Shown in pieces: positions 1-7,739 of a stretch of DNA of 40,860 nt. Origin of the DNA: Schleiferilactobacillus perolens DSM 12744. GTDB taxonomy: Bacteria; Bacillota; Bacilli; Lactobacillales; Lactobacillaceae. The stretch spans positions 1 to 40,860 of the forward strand of contig NZ_AZEC01000020.1 of assembly GCF_001435585.1 (NCBI RefSeq). The letters are read 5' to 3'. The notes below the pieces were generated by a model. The model searched no databases. It was not told the DNA's origin and was given only the letters and a program-made list of their open reading frames with translations. The position numbers and the translations under genes are program-made. Numbering within the stretch: the first letter of the stretch is position 1; each line of letters opens with the position of its first letter.

Positions 1-442
1 CAGCCATTTTGATCTTGGTGAAGTGGTGCGTGGTCTTCAGTGGTCGATCCAACTGGAGAAATCTCCCCGCCACTTTGGCTCGATCGGTCGTAAAGCTTTG
101 CTTGGCGTCCCGCTTACTGTGAAACTTGGGCTTGTGGGCATCCGGCATGTTGGGATTAAAGAAGTTTTGCCAGGCTTGGTGCAGACGATGAATCGCAGTC
201 TGCAGCACCCGCGCAGACAATCGGCGCTGCCAGCGCGCTTTGTTTTCCACCAGTTCATCACGGACTTTGCGTTCGCTGGGCCGCAGCTTCTTGTCGTCCA
301 GAAGTCGGGATGCATCATACATATCCTGCCAAGTTTCTAAACCACGATTCCAGCAGAAACGGTTATAATCCATTAACTCAGTGATGACAGTCTTCATTTC
401 CGCATTGGGGTAGATGCGAAGCTTGTGGGTTTTGATGGGCAT
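1..442 (-). CDS. tnpB: IS200/IS605-family TnpB (OrfB), N-terminal part, runs off window
   Basis: The reverse strand is open from an ATG at 442 to the window edge (147 codons, no stop), preceded by an AGGAGGTG ribosome site. The N-terminus has the OrfB/TnpB pattern: a short beta strand (KTHKLRIYPN), then YNRFCWNRGLETWQDMY, a basic helix (KARWQRRLSARVLQTAIHRL) and HKPKFHSKRDAKQSF. TnpB proteins are RNA-guided nucleases carried by IS200/IS605 transposons. The RuvC-like DED residues and zinc ribbon would lie beyond the window. No tnpA is seen upstream, so this may be an OrfB-only (IS1341-type) unit. The left end must lie between 443 and the regulator stop at 625; I could not place it exactly. Confidence 0.85.
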   Translation of the reverse strand, partial: MPIKTHKLRIYPNAEMKTVITELMDYNRFCWNRGLETWQDMYDASRLLDDKKLRPSERKVRDELVENKARWQRRLSARVLQTAIHRLHQAWQNFFNPNMPDAHKPKFHSKRDAKQSFTTDRAKVAGRFLQLDRPLKTTHHFTKIKMA

Positions 443-624
443 TCGATTCACCTCCTCATAATTCAAGGATACCGGATCGAATGTACGTTTGTCTCCTCCT
501 GTGCTCAACCATTTTTTGCCTCTTCCAGGAGCCGGCACCGGATCCACGCAAACAATGTTAATGATCGTATTTGATCATTGATGATGATACTTGACCACAA
601 AATCGGTAATCATTCCCAACCTCC

Positions 625-1455
625 TTAGTCAAAATCGGCAAAGACGGCTTCACCGAATAATTCGTTAAACAACTGCGAGCGCTTCGTGGCCGCCTCCGCT
701 TCGTCCTGCTTGCCCAAGCGCTGGGCAATTTTAGCCAATAAATAGTAGTCATTAGCCAACATGTAGTGGGAATTATGACTGGTGGTGAAATGAATTCCCT
801 GGGCCAAGACTTTGGCACTGGTAGTATCTTGTTTCACGTGGAAATAGAGCAATGCTGCGAGATAATAGACGATGTTCAAGTTTTCCGTGTACCGGGCGGC
901 ATCAATTCCGCCTAACGCCCGGTCGATATTATCTTGCACCGTGGGGGATACTTGTTGATTCTTCAAGGTCTTGATGTAGGCGGCACTGATGGTGGCCAGC
1001 CGCGTGAGGGTGGTCAATGTCTTGGTATGGGCGGCATTGGCCAGACACAGCTGCAGATTTTGCAGGGCAGCATCCCAGTTGTTAGCGCCTTGGAACTCGG
1101 CCACCGCTAAATAATAGTAGTAAGCTTGGGTTTCTGCACCGTCTGCAATACTGTCAATCACTGCGTCAGTATTCAAAAACGTCAACAATTTCCGATACTG
1201 GTGGGTATTGCACAGCGTCTCCACCTGCTGGTTAAAGTCTTTCTGTTGGCCAATGGCAAAGTTTTGGGCCAGTGCAACTGTTTCCAAAGTAATCCCCAGC
1301 CGTTGACACAGGGCAATCACCAGCGTCACGTTAGGCGTATACTTGTTACTTTCAATGGCTGAAAGCATGGCCTGGGAACAAATACCAGCTGCCGCCTCCG
1401 CTTGCGAAAGGCCGGCATCTTTGCGGGCTTGTTTCAGCACGGCACCAATTGTCAT
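625..1455 (-). CDS. XRE/Rgg-like transcriptional regulator with TPR-like C-terminus
   Basis: A 276-residue protein. Residues 5-60 form an XRE helix-turn-helix (LKQARKDAGLSQAEAA, then AMLSAIESNKYTPNV). The rest is helical and TPR-like (YYYYLAVAEFQ, YYLAALLYFHV, YYLLAKIAQRLGKQDEA), as in Rgg/PlcR-type regulators that sense peptides or metabolites. The start has an AAAGAGGTG ribosome site 8 bases upstream. It is divergent from pyruvate oxidase across about 195 bases, the usual layout for a regulator of its neighbour, so control of pox is plausible but inferred. No peptide pheromone gene is visible beside it. A weak parS-like word lies inside the gene (see rejected items). Confidence 0.8.
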   Translation of the reverse strand: MTIGAVLKQARKDAGLSQAEAAAGICSQAMLSAIESNKYTPNVTLVIALCQRLGITLETVALAQNFAIGQQKDFNQQVETLCNTHQYRKLLTFLNTDAVIDSIADGAETQAYYYYLAVAEFQGANNWDAALQNLQLCLANAAHTKTLTTLTRLATISAAYIKTLKNQQVSPTVQDNIDRALGGIDAARYTENLNIVYYLAALLYFHVKQDTTSAKVLAQGIHFTTSHNSHYMLANDYYLLAKIAQRLGKQDEAEAATKRSQLFNELFGEAVFADFD

Positions 1456-1491
1456 CGATTAAACACCTCTTTATACCATTCTAACCTTTTT

Positions 1492-1505
1492 GTTGCATCC
1501 GCAAC
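1492..1505. promoter_or_regulatory. Inverted repeat GTTGC-N4-GCAAC in divergent promoter region
   Basis: GTTGCATCCGCAAC is a perfect 5-4-5 dyad between the divergent regulator (625-1455) and pox. A TTGACA hexamer reading toward pox lies at 1539-1544, but no convincing -10 follows it. On the other strand the dyad overlaps a possible -35 (TTGCGG) for the regulator. It could be the regulator's operator; this is inference from position only. Confidence 0.35.
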
Positions 1506-1649
1506 GTTAAAAAGCAAAAAGTCATAGGCAAAAACGGTTTGACAACCGTCTAATGAAAGAACTACCGTGGGTTGCAGACAATACATTATGGCACAACTCA
1601 TTTAGGATTGGGCCAGTCAGAGACGGTATTGTTAAAAAGGAGTCTTCAT

Positions 1650-3380
1650 ATGGCCAATAAATCTTCTGAAGAATTAGTCCAGGTGTTGATTGATTGGGGA
1701 GTCAAAAACATCTATGGTCTGCCGGGTGATTCCATCGATACGACGGTCAGTGCTCTGCAGGAAAAACAGGATCAAATCAAGTTTATTCAGGTGCGGCACG
1801 AAGAAGTCGGGGCCTTGGCGGCAGCGGCTGAGGCCAAGCTGACAGGCAAACTAGGAGTATGTTTGTCCATCGGTGGACCCGGCGCGATTCATATGTTGAA
1901 TGGCTTGTACGATGCCAAGATGGACCATGCACCGGTGCTGGCGTTGCTGGGACAAGTCACCACTAACGATCTTAACGAGGGTTATTTCCAGGAAATCAAC
2001 ACACCCAAGTTGTTCGATGATGTGGCTGTCTTCAACAGGACGATCACGTCGCCAGATAATTTAGCAGAAGTCTTGGATGAGGCCATCCGCAGTGCCTACG
2101 AACATCGCGGTGTGGCGGTGTTGACCATTCCAGATAACTTGCCGGATGAGAAGGCGGCACCGTATCAGTCATCTGCTAAGTCATTTCATTTGAATGCCCC
2201 TGCGGTGACGGATGAACAGTTGCAACAGGCGGCGGATTTGATTAGGGCGTCTGCAAAGCCCATTGCCTTGGTGGGCGTCGGTGCGCGCAATGCCGGCCCA
2301 GCTGTCACTAAGTTTTTGGAGACGAATCATATTCCATTTATTTCCAGTATGCCGGCCAAGGGCATCATTGGCGATGCCCACCCGAATTCCTTGGGCAATG
2401 TGGGTAAACTGGGGACCAAGCCGGCTTACGAAGCCATGAAGAGTGCGGATTTGTTACTGTTATTCGGCACCAATTATCCATACAAACCTTATCTGCCTAA
2501 ACCAGGGACAGCGAAATGTATTCAAATTGATCTGAATCCAGAAAATATTAGTCGTCGCTATCCAGTGGACGTGGCGATTCAAAGTGATCTAGGGCTCGTG
2601 ATCACGGCGCTGAATAAGCAAGGTGAATTACGTCAGGATAAGCGCTTCTTATCCGCTTGTCAAAAGAGCATGGCCAATTGGAATCAGTGGATGACTGCTA
2701 AAACACAAATCGATGATACGCCGATTGCGCCGGAAGCATTGGCCAGTGCTATCGATAAAACGGCCCCAGATGATTTGATTTATTCCATTGATGTGGGTAC
2801 ATCAACCACTTGGGGGGCCCGATTTATCCATGCCAAACCGACCCAGCGGTATGTGATTTCAGCGTGGTTAGGCACCATGGGCTGCGGCCTGCCTGGGGCC
2901 ATTGCTGCCCAACAGGCCTATCCAGATCGCCGCGCGTTGACCATGTGCGGGGACGGCGCCTTCGCCATGGTCATGCAGGACTTCGTCACAGCGGTCAAGT
3001 ATCATTTGCCAATCATCTGCGTGGTCTTGAATAATCAGAAGTTGGCCTTTATCGAATATGAACAACAGGCCGCTGGTCAATTGAATTACGAGATTAACTT
3101 GGCAGATATTGATTTTGCCAAGTTCGCAGAATCCTGCGGCGGGGTCGGCTATAATGTGAAGAACATTACCGAATTCAAGAAGGCCTTGGCAGCAGCCTAT
3201 CAAGAAAAGGATAAGCCGGTTTTGATCAACGCCTATGTGCGTGATGATGCTCCGCTGCCGGGTAAGATTGTCGGTGACGAAGCCAAAGGGTACATGAAAT
3301 ATGGTGAAGAGTATCTGACTTCTTATTGGAAAATTCCGGAATTACCGCCATTGAAAGATATTATGCGGCAGTTCTTCTAA
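1650..3380 (+). CDS. pox: Pyruvate oxidase (ThDP/FAD dependent)
   Basis: A 576-residue protein that would convert pyruvate, phosphate and O2 to acetyl phosphate, CO2 and H2O2. It shows the ThDP-enzyme layout: an N-terminal PYR domain with the catalytic glutamate in VRHEEVGA (about E51), a central FAD domain (about 190-340), and a C-terminal PP domain with the GDGAF...LNN ThDP/Mg motif (about 434-461). I chose ATG 1650 because AAAAAGGAG precedes it at a good distance and the protein then starts MANKSSEELVQVLIDWG, as in relatives. An in-frame ATG at 1572 would add 26 unconserved residues with no ribosome site. A bidirectional terminator follows. The exact substrate is by family; other ThDP oxidases cannot be fully excluded. 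Confidence 0.9.
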   Translation: MANKSSEELVQVLIDWGVKNIYGLPGDSIDTTVSALQEKQDQIKFIQVRHEEVGALAAAAEAKLTGKLGVCLSIGGPGAIHMLNGLYDAKMDHAPVLALLGQVTTNDLNEGYFQEINTPKLFDDVAVFNRTITSPDNLAEVLDEAIRSAYEHRGVAVLTIPDNLPDEKAAPYQSSAKSFHLNAPAVTDEQLQQAADLIRASAKPIALVGVGARNAGPAVTKFLETNHIPFISSMPAKGIIGDAHPNSLGNVGKLGTKPAYEAMKSADLLLLFGTNYPYKPYLPKPGTAKCIQIDLNPENISRRYPVDVAIQSDLGLVITALNKQGELRQDKRFLSACQKSMANWNQWMTAKTQIDDTPIAPEALASAIDKTAPDDLIYSIDVGTSTTWGARFIHAKPTQRYVISAWLGTMGCGLPGAIAAQQAYPDRRALTMCGDGAFAMVMQDFVTAVKYHLPIICVVLNNQKLAFIEYEQQAAGQLNYEINLADIDFAKFAESCGGVGYNVKNITEFKKALAAAYQEKDKPVLINAYVRDDAPLPGKIVGDEAKGYMKYGEEYLTSYWKIPELPPLKDIMRQFF

Positions 3381-3402
3381 AGTTTAGACGGCAATAAAAA
3401 TA

Positions 3403-3445
3403 CGTCGCAATCGTTATTTAGCAACGGTTGCGGCGCATTTTTGTC
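3403..3445. terminator. Bidirectional intrinsic terminator
   Basis: The stem CGCAATCGTT (3406-3415) pairs with AACGGTTGCG (3423-3432) with one G-U. It is followed by ATTTTTG on the plus strand and by an A-rich flank (T-rich on the minus strand) on the other side. It can therefore end both pox and the minus-strand small gene at 3460-3624. Confidence 0.8.
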
Positions 3446-3459
3446 TCTCGCGGAACACT

Positions 3460-3624
3460 TTACCGACTAAAGACTAAACGCCAAAAACGGACAAATCGCT
3501 CTTCGTCGTGGCGGACTGTTTGCAGCATGCGGCCGCCATACATTGCCCAGCCGCCGTCACTGAAATAGACCAAGGCCATTGAGACGAGGGCCATCATCAC
3601 GATGGCAATCATTGCCCACCACAT
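3460..3624 (-). CDS. Small membrane protein, unknown function
   Basis: A 54-residue ORF with one N-terminal hydrophobic helix (WWAMIAIVMMALVSMALVYF) followed by a basic, aromatic cytoplasmic-type tail. I chose ATG 3624, preceded by GGAGAGG at 9 bases; two upstream ATGs (3642, 3633) are too close to that site. A TATACT -10 lies upstream at 3680-3685 and a bidirectional terminator follows, so it looks like a monocistronic gene downstream of the ABC exporter. No family recognised. The main doubt is simply its small size. Confidence 0.55.
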   Translation of the reverse strand: MWWAMIAIVMMALVSMALVYFSDGGWAMYGGRMLQTVRHDEERFVRFWRLVFSR

Positions 3625-3679
3625 AACAACCATCCTCTCCATGATTGCGATCCAGCAGTGTCCAACTTTTCACGACTAC

Positions 3680-3685
3680 AGTATA
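3680..3685 (-). promoter_or_regulatory. Candidate -10 element (TATACT) for small membrane gene
   Basis: TATACT reads on the minus strand about 55 bases before the start at 3624. No clear -35 lies 16-18 bases upstream, so this is a partial promoter call. Confidence 0.4.
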
Positions 3686-3712
3686 CCGCCAAATGTAAGC
3701 GAATGCATACAA

Positions 3713-5296
3713 TTAATGCTCGAGAATCAGTTGTTGATCTTGGAGATGGTAAGTCTGGAAGTGAAATTCTTGAATGAGGGCGGGATCTAGGTGATGAGCG
3801 CTTTCGACAATGGTTTGGGGCAGGCGATAAAGCAGTCCGCGCACGGCATGGGCATTTTTATCGTCCAACCCCGCCGTGATTTCATCCAGTAACAACACCG
3901 GCCGGCGACGCAATAGGGCACGGGCGATGACCAGCCGCTGTTTTTGGCCGCCGGATAAATCATTGGCATCGGGATGAAGAATGCGACTGAGCGGATCAGG
4001 TCCCAACTCAGTGAGCAGTCCCACTTCCTGTAAGCTGGCCAATAATTCTTTATCTGAATAATGTGCCGTTAAGGTGAGATTGTCCCGAACGGTGCCAGTG
4101 AACAGCCAGGGCTCCTGGGGCACATAGGTGACATCGGTGGATTGTACCGGGGTGTCGGCTAAATCAACTTTGCCGGTGGTGGGCTGCTGCCAGCCGGCTA
4201 ACAAATTCAGGCAGGAGGTCTTACCCACACCAGAGGGACCTGTCAACAAGACTTTGCTGCCGTAAGGAATGGTCACTGTGGTTGGGCGCAGAATTTGGTG
4301 ATCGCCAAAGGCCAAGCTGGCTTGGTGCAATGCCAGTGCCGGGGCAGTCGGAGTTTTGGCGGCTGTTTGGGAGAAGGGGATGGGCGCCGCTTGGAGCTTG
4401 CGCAAATCCTTCGTGCTGGCCAAATCTCCCCAGACAGCCATCACTTGGCGAATGCTGCCGACGACGTGATCGGCACTCAATGTCAGTGTCAGTAAAATAC
4501 TGATGGAGACGCCGAAGCCGCCATGCTGCATGAGATAAAAGCCGATTGCCCACGGTCCCATCATGGCAGCGATTACCAACAACCAGCTGCCGTACTGAAC
4601 AGTCCACTGGAAAATGTTTTGTTTTTGCAGGCGGCGTTCACTATTAGTTAAAGCACCCGTGACCCGGGCAAAGAAGGACTGCTCGGTGCGGTACTGATTA
4701 ATCTCCCGCCGCCCCGCCAGCCAATCATTGGCGGTTTGCACAGTCCGGTCATTGGCCTGACTCCAGTCTTTGCCCAATTTGCCGATTTTCTTTTGCGCAA
4801 ACACCATTGGAATCATGGTCAGCGCTGAGAAGGCGATGGCGATGGTGCCCATTAATAAGTGGACAGATAGGACAAAGGTCGTGGCCAAAACCGCCCCGCA
4901 AATCGCTGTGAGCAAAGTCGCCAGTGCACTGAAATAATTGGTTTCGATCTTGGCGGCATCATTGGTTAAGTGGTTCAGGCCGTGACTGGTCGCTTCTCCC
5001 TGCTGGAAACTGACCGTGAGCATACTTTGTTTCAACGCGATATTCAGGTGCTTGATGGCGACCACGGTCAAGATCTGGCAGAGATACAGAAAAGTGTATG
5101 TGAACAGATATAGGGTACTGGACGTGAGCAGATAACGAATCAATTTGGCGCTGCTGGCGCCGACTAAACTGGGAAACTGTCCCAGGACGACCCCATTGAT
5201 AATTCCTTCTAAACTGCCGCAAATTGCCGTGATAATTAATGCGGCAATCAACCATAGGGGCAAATGCCGTAATACCCAGCGAAAATTGATGGTCAT
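3713..5296 (-). CDS. ABC exporter, fused permease and ATPase
   Basis: A 527-residue half-transporter. Residues 1-290 hold about six membrane helices of the type-1 exporter fold. Residues 320-527 form the ATPase: Walker A GPSGVGKT (353-360), Q-loop PQEPW (about 394), signature LSGGQ (447-451), Walker B VLLLDE (467-472), D-loop AGLDD and an H-loop in ESAHHLD. All catalytic motifs are intact. The start has AAGGAGTG upstream. It is divergent from an Rgg-like regulator (5365-6297) with about 70 bases between the starts, suggesting regulator control of export. Length and layout fit CydCD- or peptide/drug-exporter-like half transporters that dimerise. The substrate cannot be told. Confidence 0.85.
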   Translation of the reverse strand: MTINFRWVLRHLPLWLIAALIITAICGSLEGIINGVVLGQFPSLVGASSAKLIRYLLTSSTLYLFTYTFLYLCQILTVVAIKHLNIALKQSMLTVSFQQGEATSHGLNHLTNDAAKIETNYFSALATLLTAICGAVLATTFVLSVHLLMGTIAIAFSALTMIPMVFAQKKIGKLGKDWSQANDRTVQTANDWLAGRREINQYRTEQSFFARVTGALTNSERRLQKQNIFQWTVQYGSWLLVIAAMMGPWAIGFYLMQHGGFGVSISILLTLTLSADHVVGSIRQVMAVWGDLASTKDLRKLQAAPIPFSQTAAKTPTAPALALHQASLAFGDHQILRPTTVTIPYGSKVLLTGPSGVGKTSCLNLLAGWQQPTTGKVDLADTPVQSTDVTYVPQEPWLFTGTVRDNLTLTAHYSDKELLASLQEVGLLTELGPDPLSRILHPDANDLSGGQKQRLVIARALLRRRPVLLLDEITAGLDDKNAHAVRGLLYRLPQTIVESAHHLDPALIQEFHFQTYHLQDQQLILEH

Positions 5297-5309
5297 AATT
5301 TATCACTCC

Positions 5310-5338
5310 TTCATTTTCCCTAGCATAGCGGCTATAAT
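5310..5338 (+). promoter_or_regulatory. Promoter for Rgg-like regulator
   Basis: A perfect -10 TATAAT sits at 5333-5338 with a weak -35 TTCATT at 5310-5315, 17 bases apart. It gives a short leader before ATG 5365. It overlaps the divergent control region of the ABC gene, so cross-regulation is easy to imagine. Confidence 0.55.
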
Positions 5339-5364
5339 GCAGGAAAAAGGGGTAGGTGACAAAA

Positions 5365-6297
5365 ATGGCACATGAACTGGGACCAGTAGTGAAAACAATT
5401 CGGTTGGCTGAGGAAACGACCCAGGTCAAGCTGTATCAAGGTCTGTTGAGCCGGCGACAGGCCATTCGTTTCGAGAGCGGCGAGACGGATATTAAAGCGG
5501 AGAGTTTTTTGACGGTGTTAGAACGTTTGGATATGTCCTACGACGAGTTTCTGTATCGGTGGCGCAAACAGACTGGGCAGACCAAGACAGTGACCCGACA
5601 AGCGGATATTTTGAACACTGTTCGAGAAAAGCTGGCCGCCTGGACGGACGCAGACATGACGCCAGGAGAAGTACGGGCGATCCAAGCCTTTGCGTTGCAC
5701 CGGTCTTTTTTTACCGTGAGCGAGATTGAAACATTGATGACTATCCAAGTACGCCTGCCGGCGGATGCCCGGAACCGCATCAACGATAAACTAGCCCGCG
5801 TGTTGGCAGAGATGGCGGACATGCCAGCAGTGAAGCGCCTACGGTATCGCTTGTTCAGTAATCAGGCAATTATGCAGTTACTGGACGGCAATGCCCAGGA
5901 GGGAAAGAAGTACCTCGACCAGGCGCAACAATTTGCGTCTGAGCGTGATGCGGATCGCTTATTTTATCTGGAAAACACCATGCTGATTATCGCGTTAACC
6001 GCCGATTCCATCACCCAGGCCTACCGGGCGACGGAGCCTTTTATCCAACACTTGCGCGGGTTGGGTCTCCCGGTTGAGGCGGACGCCTGGGTGGACAATC
6101 GCCGCCATGCCTTGGCTTCAGCGGGAAAGCATCCGGTTTGGACCCCTGGGGAGCTGGGGGCCGTGGCGCGGCTTTTTGAAGTCGTCCCGTGGCAGTTCAA
6201 GCAGGATCAAGCCGCCTACTTGCGCGAGTTTCCAGGCTTAACGGACGCATTAGCGCAGGGCGAGAAACCATTGCGGGCTTACCGCGATGTCTATTAG
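5365..6297 (+). CDS. Rgg/GadR/MutR-family-like transcriptional regulator
   Basis: A 310-residue protein. The N-terminal HTH (GPVVKTIRLAEETTQVKLYQGLLSRR, then FESGETDIKAESFLTVLERLDMSYDEFLY) matches the Rgg pattern, in which the first 60 residues bind DNA and the rest is a helical repeat domain. ATG 5365 is preferred: an AAGGGG(TAGG) ribosome site sits upstream, while an in-frame GTG at 5356 is only 3 bases from it. It is divergent from the ABC exporter and upstream of a broken MFS gene, so it may control either. No short pheromone ORF is evident. The family is fairly sure; the target is inferred. Confidence 0.75.
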   Translation: MAHELGPVVKTIRLAEETTQVKLYQGLLSRRQAIRFESGETDIKAESFLTVLERLDMSYDEFLYRWRKQTGQTKTVTRQADILNTVREKLAAWTDADMTPGEVRAIQAFALHRSFFTVSEIETLMTIQVRLPADARNRINDKLARVLAEMADMPAVKRLRYRLFSNQAIMQLLDGNAQEGKKYLDQAQQFASERDADRLFYLENTMLIIALTADSITQAYRATEPFIQHLRGLGLPVEADAWVDNRRHALASAGKHPVWTPGELGAVARLFEVVPWQFKQDQAAYLREFPGLTDALAQGEKPLRAYRDVY

Positions 6298-6314
6298 TCC
6301 GTTGCGGAATCCGG

Positions 6315-6320
6315 TATAAT
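6315..6320 (+). promoter_or_regulatory. -10 element (TATAAT) before the MFS gene
   Basis: A perfect TATAAT lies 42 bases before the GTG start at 6362 and just past the regulator stop. The -35 region is poor. The MFS gene may have its own promoter as well as read-through from the regulator. Confidence 0.45.
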
Positions 6321-6361
6321 GAGCGGATACGTTTTCATTTAATTTTGGGAGTGAAAGAAAA

Positions 6362-7526
6362 GTGTATTCGTTATTACTGGTTATTATTTATATCGCCTTT
6401 ATCAGTTTGGGCCTGCCGGATTCGTTGATTGGCGCCGGCTGGCCGGTGATGCACACGGCGTTACACGTGCCGATTGCCGCTGCCGGGATGATCACGATGT
6501 TGATTGCCATGGGAACGATTGTCTCCAGCATTCTGTCGGATCGGTTGACCCACCGATTTGGGGCGGGTTTAGTGACCGCTGTCAGTGTATTGACCACAGC
6601 CATCGCGTTGTTGGGCTTTTCACTGTCTCAACAGTTCTATATGCTGTGCTTATGGGCGATTCCTTACGGCATGGGTGCTGGCGCGGTGGATGCCGCGTTG
6701 AATAATTACGTGGCGCTGCACTATGCCGCTCGGCACATGAGCTGGCTGCACAGCTTCTGGGGCGTGGGCGCCGCCGTTAGTCCATATATTATGGGCTTTG
6801 CGTTGAGCAGCGGCCGCGGATGGACTGGCGGCTACTGCATTGACGGCTTGTTGCAGATTGGGTTAGCGGCGGTTTTACTTTTGACGCTGCCCCTGTGGCG
6901 ACGAGCTAGTCAGCAATTACCAGCCGCAGAAAAAGAGGCCCCCAGCGCGCCGCTGCACTTACCGCAAATCTGGCGGATACCGGGCGTCCCTTTCGTTTTG
7001 GCGGCGTTTTTCGCGTATAGTGCCGTCGAGCAGACCACGGGAATTTGGGCCAGCAGTTATTTGGTGCAGGTACGGCAGGTGCCGGTGGATACCGCGGCGA
7101 ATTTTGCCTCGTTCTTTTATCTAGGTATTACCGGCGGGCGATTTCTATCCGGCTTCGTGGCGGACCGCTTTGGCGACCGGGCGTTGATCCGGGGCGGCAC
7201 AATTCTAGCGCTGGCCGGCATTGGTCTGGTGGCTCTGCCCGGCCGCCGCACTCGCCGGATTGATCATTACCGGGTTGGGTTGTGCCCCGATATTTCCCGC
7301 CATCATTCACGCCACGCCGACGAACTTTGGCGCCAGCCGCTCCCAAGCGGTAATTGGCGTACAGATGGCCGCGGCCTACCTGGGGACCGTATTTATGCCC
7401 CCATTATTTGGCTGGTTAGCCAGCCGTCTAGGGATGGGGTTATTCCCATTTTATTTGGTCGTTTTTGCCATCGTGATGTTGTTTGTGACGGAACGACTGA
7501 ATAGAGTGATTGATCAAGTAGGCTGA
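6362..7526 (+). pseudogene. MFS transporter interrupted by a single frameshift
   Basis: From GTG 6362 (GGGAGTG ribosome site, 7-base spacing) the frame encodes a 12-helix MFS protein with LSDRLTHRFGAG between helices 2 and 3. At about 7236-7245 (a CCCGG run) the sense frame changes. The first frame then reads arginine-rich nonsense (RRTRRIDHYRV) to 7504. The frame entering at about 7242 continues naturally with AALAGLIITGLGCAPIFPAIIHATP to 7526. One extra base explains the change. Joined, the product would be about 388 residues, a normal MFS length. It is either a recent pseudogene or a sequencing/assembly error. Substrate unknown. Confidence 0.8.
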
Positions 7527-7548
7527 AATATGGTCCCATTTTTAATCA

Positions 7549-7564
7549 TGTTCCACGTGAAACC
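7549..7564. promoter_or_regulatory. parS: Candidate parS site (ParB/Spo0J binding)
   Basis: TGTTCCACGTGAAACC matches the Bacillus-type parS consensus TGTTNCACGTGAAACA at every defined position but the last. It is intergenic, between the MFS pseudogene and the YnbB-type gene. parS sites load ParB and are usually within the origin-proximal part of the chromosome. Recognition rests on the 16-base motif alone. Confidence 0.75.
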
Positions 7565-7598
7565 GGCTTTCTATCTGGTGTTACAGCCTGCTTTCCAT

Positions 7599-7604
7599 TA
7601 TACT
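7599..7604 (+). promoter_or_regulatory. -10 element (TATACT) before leader ORF
   Basis: TATACT lies 8 bases before AAGGAGGG (7612-7619). A transcript starting here would begin almost at the ribosome site of the 11-codon ORF. No good -35 is seen. Confidence 0.35.
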
Positions 7605-7630
7605 TAGCGTCAAGGAGGGTAAGACGTTAT

Positions 7631-7666
7631 ATGGTCCTGGCGGAATTGTGTCCAAGCGTCCCCTGA
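7631..7666 (+). CDS. Possible 11-residue leader peptide
   Basis: ATG GTC CTG GCG ... CCC TGA encodes MVLAELCPSVP. A strong AAGGAGGG site lies 11 bases upstream, and the stop codon lies inside the first arm of the terminator at 7660-7689. This resembles a translated leader whose ribosome position could open or close a terminator ahead of the YnbB-type gene. There is no run of a single regulatory amino acid; one Cys and two Pro are present. It may be chance. Confidence 0.35.
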   Translation: MVLAELCPSVP

Positions 7667-7689
7667 ATAGTTGTTTCAGGGGTTTTTTT
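7660..7689 (+). terminator. Strong intrinsic terminator or attenuator
   Basis: CCCCTGAA (7660-7667) pairs perfectly with TTCAGGGG (7675-7682), with a 7-base loop and seven T. It lies 50 bases before the YnbB-type start. It may end the upstream MFS transcript or act as an attenuator for the downstream gene. Confidence 0.9.
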
Positions 7690-7739
7690 CATGCCAGCGA
7701 GTGGCTCAAAATCGAAACTGGGAAGTATGACGGCGAATA

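Noticed and set aside
830-845. Second parS-like word TGTTTCACGTGGAAAT inside the regulator gene
   Set aside because: Three mismatches to the consensus and location inside a coding sequence; probably chance.
7565-7739. T-box or other known riboswitch before the YnbB-type gene
   Set aside because: No T-box sequence or specifier stem; the leader is too short.
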